Of a stretch of 25,561 nucleotides of DNA, positions 22,531 to 25,561 are shown one piece after another. The stretch's first letter is position 1, and each line of letters starts with the position of its first letter. The notes below the pieces were generated by a model. That model did no database searches, was not told the DNA's origin, and saw only the letters and a program-made list of their open reading frames with translations. Both the position numbers and the translations under genes were made by a program. Source of the stretch: JAYFNU01 sp964460755 (GTDB lineage: Bacteria; Bacillota; Clostridia; Oscillospirales; Ruminococcaceae); assembly GCA_964460755.1 (NCBI GenBank), contig CAYWQL010000022.1:1-25561 (forward strand), written 5' to 3'.

Positions 22531-22669
22531 TTTTTGTACAGCCCTCGCAATTCCCACACTGCGAGCAGCCGACGCAGCCGCCGCGCCTTCTTTGCTTCAA
22601 AATGGCTTTTACCGCAAAGACGACAAGCACCGCTATAACTCCAAGCAAAACAAAATCAAACCATTTCAT
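22523..22669 (-). CDS. FeoB-associated Cys-rich membrane protein
   Basis: Missed at usual ORF cut-offs: 48 residues from the ATG at 22669, 10 bases after the feoB stop, with GAGG overlapping that stop. The product starts MKWFDFVLLGVIAVLVVFAV, one membrane helix, then KAILKQRRRGG and a tail with five cysteines arranged C-x2-C-x2-C-x2-C-x2-C. This is the layout of the short FeoB-associated Cys-rich protein often found after feoB in Firmicutes. The positive RRR after the helix places the Cys tail in the cytoplasm, perhaps for passing Fe(II) on or for redox; that role is inference. Co-transcribed with feoAB. Confidence 0.85.
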   Translation of the reverse strand: MKWFDFVLLGVIAVLVVFAVKAILKQRRRGGCVGCSQCGNCEGCTKTN

Positions 22670-22678
22670 TTTTTCGCC

Positions 22679-24685
22679 TCACAAAAGAATGCTTCCGATT
22701 TGGAACACCGCGAACGCCGCAAGCCACGCAACCCCGCACTGGGCGACAATTACGCCAAGGGTTTTCGCCGTCGAGTTAAGCTCCCGTCTTATCGCCGCGA
22801 CCGCCGCGACGCACGGGGTATACAAAAGGGTGAAGATAAGGAAGCTTACCGCCGAAAGCGGGGTAAACATCGCCGCCAGCCCCACGCCGAGGTCGGACAC
22901 TCCCGTCTTCGTCAGTACCCCGAGGGTGCTCACAACCGCCTCCTTGGCAGAAAAGCCCGCGATAAGCGAGGTCGTTATTTCCCAGCTCTTAAAGCCAAGC
23001 GGGGCAAATATCGGCGAGATAAGCTTTCCGATAAGCGCCAAAAGACTGTTCGCGCTGTCAGCAACGACATTAAGCTTTAGGTCGAAGGTCTGTAAAAACC
23101 ATATGATAATTGTCGCGACAAATATGACCGAAAAGGCTCTTTGTAAAAAATCACGCGCCTTTTCCCACATAAGCAAAACCACGCTTTTAAATGAGGGTAT
23201 GCGATAGTTCGGAAGCTCCATAACGAAGGGAACAGGCTTTCCCCTAAAAAGTGTACTTTTTAGAAGAAGCGCAACAAGCACGCCGATAAGCATACCTATA
23301 AAATAAAGTCCAATCATAACAAGCGCGGAATGCTGGGGAAAAAACGCCGCCGCAAATACCGCGTAGATGGGTATCTTCGCCGAACAGCTCATATAGGGTA
23401 TGAGCATTATCGTCATCTTTCTGTCCCTCTCCGAGGCAAGGGTTCGGCTTGCCATAACGGCAGGAACGGAGCAGCCGAAGCCGATAAGCATAGGCACGAA
23501 GCTTCGCCCAGAAAGTCCGATTTTTCGAAGAAGCTTGTCCATAACAAACGCCACGCGCGCCATATATCCCGTGTCCTCCAAAACCGAAAGGAAAAAGAAC
23601 AGAACAACGATTATGGGAAGAAAGCTCAGCACGCTTCCGACCCCGGCAAAAATTCCGTCTACAATAAGACTCTGCACAACGGGGTTGATACCGTAGGCGG
23701 TAAGACCGCGGTCGACAAGCCCCGTAAGAGCCTGGATACCCATAGATAAAAGGTCGCTTAACGCCGTGCCGATAAGCCCGAAGGTCAAATAAAACACAAG
23801 GCACATTATGCCGATAAACAAAGGTATCGCAAGATATTTATTAGTAAGAATATTGTCGATTTTAACGCTTCGCTTGTGCTCTATACTCTCTTTACATTTC
23901 ACAACCGTTGCCGAACAGACGCCGTCGATAAAGTTATATCGCATATCGGCAAGTGCGGCGTTCCTGTCCATTCCGTGCTCCCGTTCCATTTCAACTATGC
24001 TGTGTTCAATTAACTCAAGCTCGTTCTTGTCAAGCTCAAGGGTATCAATTATCGTCTTGTCGCCCTCAATCGTCTTGGTCGCGCAAAAGCGCGGCGCGAC
24101 CCCGATTTTTTCGGCGTGGTCCTCAATTTGGTGGGTGACGGCGTGGACGCAGCGGTGAACCGCGCCGCTCGGACAGAAGTCGTGTATTTTTGGATACATC
24201 TTCTTCGTCGCAACCTCAAGCGCCTTTTCAACGACGTCAGACGTGCCCTCGTTTTTAACCGCGCTTATGGGTATAACCGGAACGCCGAGCATTTCCGACA
24301 TCTTGGAAATATCAATCGTGCCGCCGTTGTTTCGAACCTCGTCCATCATATTAAGTGCGATAACCATCGGTATATGCATTTCCAGCAGTTGAAGCGAAAG
24401 ATAAAGGTTTCGCTCAATGTTCGTCGCGTCGACGATATTGATTATTCCGTCGGGCTTTTCGTTAATAATAAAATCCCTTGTTACTATTTCCTCGTTCGTG
24501 TACGGACGAATGGAGTATATCCCCGGAAGGTCGACTACCGACGCATTTTTTGTGCCCCTTATGTCGCCAATCTTCTGGTCAACCGTAACTCCCGGAAAAT
24601 TTCCGACGTGCTGGTTAGAGCCCGTAAGGCAATTAAAAAGGGTAGTCTTTCCGCAATTCTGATTTCCGACAAGCGCAAAAATCAT
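22679..24685 (-). CDS. feoB: Ferrous iron transport protein B
   Basis: Membrane Fe(II) transporter with an N-terminal GTPase-like domain. The 668 residues include G1 GNQNCGKTT at 7-15, followed by the family segment LTGSNQHVGNFPGVTVDQK, G3 DLPG and G4 NMMD, a helical spacer to about 270, and then membrane segments with paired Gate regions (including VPMLIGFGCSVPAVMASRTL). It is shorter than E. coli FeoB (773), mainly at the C-terminus, as usual in Firmicutes. Its ATG overlaps the feoA TGA (24682-24685), so the two are translationally coupled. Metal could be iron or manganese by family alone; the nearby DtxR-like boxes favour iron. Confidence 0.97.
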   Translation of the reverse strand: MIFALVGNQNCGKTTLFNCLTGSNQHVGNFPGVTVDQKIGDIRGTKNASVVDLPGIYSIRPYTNEEIVTRDFIINEKPDGIINIVDATNIERNLYLSLQLLEMHIPMVIALNMMDEVRNNGGTIDISKMSEMLGVPVIPISAVKNEGTSDVVEKALEVATKKMYPKIHDFCPSGAVHRCVHAVTHQIEDHAEKIGVAPRFCATKTIEGDKTIIDTLELDKNELELIEHSIVEMEREHGMDRNAALADMRYNFIDGVCSATVVKCKESIEHKRSVKIDNILTNKYLAIPLFIGIMCLVFYLTFGLIGTALSDLLSMGIQALTGLVDRGLTAYGINPVVQSLIVDGIFAGVGSVLSFLPIIVVLFFFLSVLEDTGYMARVAFVMDKLLRKIGLSGRSFVPMLIGFGCSVPAVMASRTLASERDRKMTIMLIPYMSCSAKIPIYAVFAAAFFPQHSALVMIGLYFIGMLIGVLVALLLKSTLFRGKPVPFVMELPNYRIPSFKSVVLLMWEKARDFLQRAFSVIFVATIIIWFLQTFDLKLNVVADSANSLLALIGKLISPIFAPLGFKSWEITTSLIAGFSAKEAVVSTLGVLTKTGVSDLGVGLAAMFTPLSAVSFLIFTLLYTPCVAAVAAIRRELNSTAKTLGVIVAQCGVAWLAAFAVFQIGSILL

Positions 24686-24918
24686 TTTTTCTCGCCCCCT
24701 TCGTCAACCTCAATCTCCCTTGCGTCGTCCATCCTTATCGTAAGCTCGTAGCCCCTTATTTGTATTTCAATCGGGTCGCCCATAGGCGCGACCTTTCGCA
24801 CCGACACCTTTGAGGTCGGAATTAGTCCCATATCGAGAAGGCGACAGCGAAGTGCGCCCTTTCCCCCAACCTTCGTTATGGTTGCTTCTTTTCCAATCGG
24901 CAGCTTGTCAAGCGTCAT
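24682..24918 (-). CDS. feoA: Ferrous iron transport protein A
   Basis: Small SH3-like cytoplasmic protein that assists FeoB. The 78 residues have the family pattern: TLDKLPIGKEATITKVGGKGALRCRLLDMGLIP (leu-rich, RLLDMG), then VSVRKVAPMGDPIEIQIRGYELTIR. Length is typical. ATG at 24918 behind GGAGGG. First gene of the feo operon; its promoter region carries two of the GTTAG boxes. Confidence 0.95.
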   Translation of the reverse strand: MTLDKLPIGKEATITKVGGKGALRCRLLDMGLIPTSKVSVRKVAPMGDPIEIQIRGYELTIRMDDAREIEVDEGGEKK

Positions 24919-24946
24919 ATTCAGTTCCCTCCGAATCGCTTTAAGT

Positions 24947-24962
24947 GTTAGGCATTACTAAC
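24947..24962. promoter_or_regulatory. Iron box 1 (GTTAG-N6-CTAAC), feoA leader
   Basis: GTTAG, GCATTA, CTAAC: perfect 5-base inverted arms. It lies between the predicted feoA transcription start and the start codon. The arms match the half-site of the DtxR/IdeR consensus, although the spacing is six bases rather than one. Confidence 0.65.
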
Positions 24963-24969
24963 TACATAT

Positions 24970-24998
24970 AGGTTAGCATTAACTAACCGTTTTGTCAA
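24970..24998 (-). promoter_or_regulatory. Candidate feoA promoter
   Basis: Perfect TTGACA (24993-24998) on the minus strand, with the weak TAACCT (24970-24975) at 17 bases. The -10 is poor, but box 2 fills the spacer and -10, a usual place for repression. Confidence 0.5.
24971..24988. promoter_or_regulatory. Iron box 2 (GGTTAG-N6-CTAACC), within feoA promoter
   Basis: GGTTAG, CATTAA, CTAACC: six-base perfect arms. Its centre is about 25 bases from that of box 1. It overlaps the spacer and -10 of the feoA promoter. Confidence 0.7.
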
Positions 24999-25034
24999 GT
25001 GCGCATAGCCTACAATTATGGCGCGGCTTTCGCG

Positions 25035-25063
25035 TTGAATTTTGTATCTGTTTGTGTTAAACT
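25035..25063 (+). promoter_or_regulatory. Promoter of the DtxR-type regulator gene
   Basis: TTGAAT (25035-25040), 17 bases, TAAACT (25058-25063), with TG one base before the -10 (extended -10). Predicted start near 25070, just before box 3. Confidence 0.6.
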
Positions 25064-25071
25064 GTTTTTGA

Positions 25072-25087
25072 GTTAGTCATTCATAAC
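25072..25087. promoter_or_regulatory. Iron box 3 (GTTAG-N6-ATAAC), regulator leader
   Basis: GTTAG, TCATTC, ATAAC: the same geometry as boxes 1 and 2 with one mismatch between arms. Placed right after the regulator's predicted start, it implies autoregulation. Confidence 0.5.
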
Positions 25088-25108
25088 CGAAGAAAGGGGG
25101 CGACGCGC

Positions 25109-25468
25109 GTGCAAATTCATGAGGCCGCGGAGATGTACCTTGAAACTATCCTTGTTCTGCAAAACCGCACCGGCTGTGTACGTTCAATTGACATAGCCAA
25201 CGAAATGGGCTATTCGAAGCCCACCATAAGCGTCGCCATGAAGCAGTTCCGCGAGGACGGGTACATTCTCGTCGACGAGAAGGGGGTCATCACCCTTTCC
25301 GATAAGGGACAGAAAATTGCCGAGCGGGTCTACGACAGGCACAAGTCGATTTCGGCTTTCCTTGTGGCGATAGGCGTAAGCGAGGAAACGGCGGCGGTTG
25401 ACGCGTGCAAAATTGAACACGACATAAGCGACGAAACCTTCAACTGTATAAAAAAACATTTAAAATAA
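25109..25468 (+). CDS. Short DtxR/IdeR-type metal-dependent transcriptional regulator
   Basis: Predicted iron-dependent repressor. The 119 residues contain the N-terminal helix AEMYLETILVL, the helix-turn-helix RSIDIANEMGYSKPTISVAM at about 25-44, a wing (DEKGVITLSDKG) and a dimerisation part. Aligned by eye to DtxR, the main metal site is kept: Met9, Cys100, Glu103 and His104 (DtxR Met10, Cys102, Glu105, His106). MntR has Asp at the first of these, so iron rather than manganese is likely. The ancillary site keeps only His78; Ser82 and Ala96 replace the others. The C-terminal SH3-like domain is absent. GTG start at 25109 after AAAGGGGG. Divergent from feoA. Confidence 0.88.
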   Translation: MQIHEAAEMYLETILVLQNRTGCVRSIDIANEMGYSKPTISVAMKQFREDGYILVDEKGVITLSDKGQKIAERVYDRHKSISAFLVAIGVSEETAAVDACKIEHDISDETFNCIKKHLK

Positions 25469-25474
25469 ACACAG

Positions 25475-25506
25475 AAAAACAGCCGAGCGTCGCTCGGCTG
25501 TTTCTT
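25475..25506 (+). terminator. Terminator of the regulator gene
   Basis: AAACAGCCGAGC, loop GTC, GCTCGGCTGTTT then CTTATT: a 12-pair perfect stem seven bases past the stop codon. The T-tail is short but acceptable. Confidence 0.85.
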
Positions 25507-25561
25507 ATTATGCTTTAGCATAGAAGCCGACGCGAAGCGGCGGGTTCAAAAACCGCCCGCT
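25507..25561. other. Window end, no gene; small inverted repeats
   Basis: TATGCT/AGCATA (25509-25522) form a perfect 6-base inverted repeat with a two-base loop. AGCGGCGGGTT and AACCGCCCGCT (25536-25561) form an imperfect hairpin with two central mismatches. The second may belong to a terminator of a gene beyond the window. Confidence 0.3.

Noticed and set aside
25109..25468. Manganese regulator MntR
   Set aside because: The size fits MntR, but Met9 and Cys100 match the DtxR/IdeR iron site rather than the Asp and Glu of MntR, and the neighbours are feoAB.

Overview
The window reads as a piece of chromosome from an anaerobic, probably spore-forming member of the Firmicutes class Clostridia, perhaps a gut lineage related to Oscillospirales. 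That placement is inference. It rests on a complete sigma-K-type sporulation sigma factor with a hydrophobic pro-sequence, a short archaeal/eukaryotic-type prolyl-tRNA synthetase, an ATP-dependent PEP carboxykinase, a feoA-feoB-small-Cys-protein iron operon with a DtxR-type regulator, strong AGGAGG-like ribosome binding sites, and Gram-positive-style promoters and intrinsic terminators. Almost all genes lie on the minus strand. Only dusB, sigK and the dtxR-type regulator lie on the plus strand. No tRNA, rRNA, CRISPR array, insertion sequence or phage gene was seen.

Layout (minus strand is read right to left). Bases 1-3700 hold the start of the S10 ribosomal protein operon: promoter and structured leader, then rpsJ, rplC, rplD, rplW, a structured spacer, rplB, rpsS and a truncated rplV. 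Bases 3758-7352 hold three single-gene units, proS, acpP and pckA, each with its own terminator and promoter. Bases 7580-12452 are a unit in the order polA, rimI, an EamA-type transporter and tsaD, with polA and rimI overlapping by 4 bases. dusB is divergent from polA across a 117-base region with mirror-image promoters. It converges on a YfbR-type nucleotidase gene, which is itself divergent from sigK.

Bases 14920-17968 hold a membrane-bound EAL-domain c-di-GMP phosphodiesterase and a beta-lactamase-fold serine hydrolase. Bases 18111-20378 encode a ClpC/ClpA-type AAA+ unfoldase without the middle domain. Bases 20489-21568 are a two-gene unit of a PHP phosphoesterase and a TSCPD protein. Bases 21675-22463 encode a zinc-ribbon protein with one membrane segment. 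Bases 22523-24918 are the feoA-feoB-small Cys-rich protein operon, divergent from the regulator at 25109-25468.

The most informative non-coding material is regulatory. Three matching GTTAG-N6-(C/A)TAAC boxes in the feoA/regulator intergenic region, together with the regulator's DtxR-like metal ligands, suggest a self-contained iron-sensing circuit. Other points are structured RNA in the S10 leader and between rplW and rplB, several promoters embedded in the preceding gene's terminator, and palindromes on the promoters of the EAL and zinc-ribbon genes. I did not find a clearly new multi-gene system. The short iron regulator with its boxes and the S10 spacer element are the best candidates for something undescribed.
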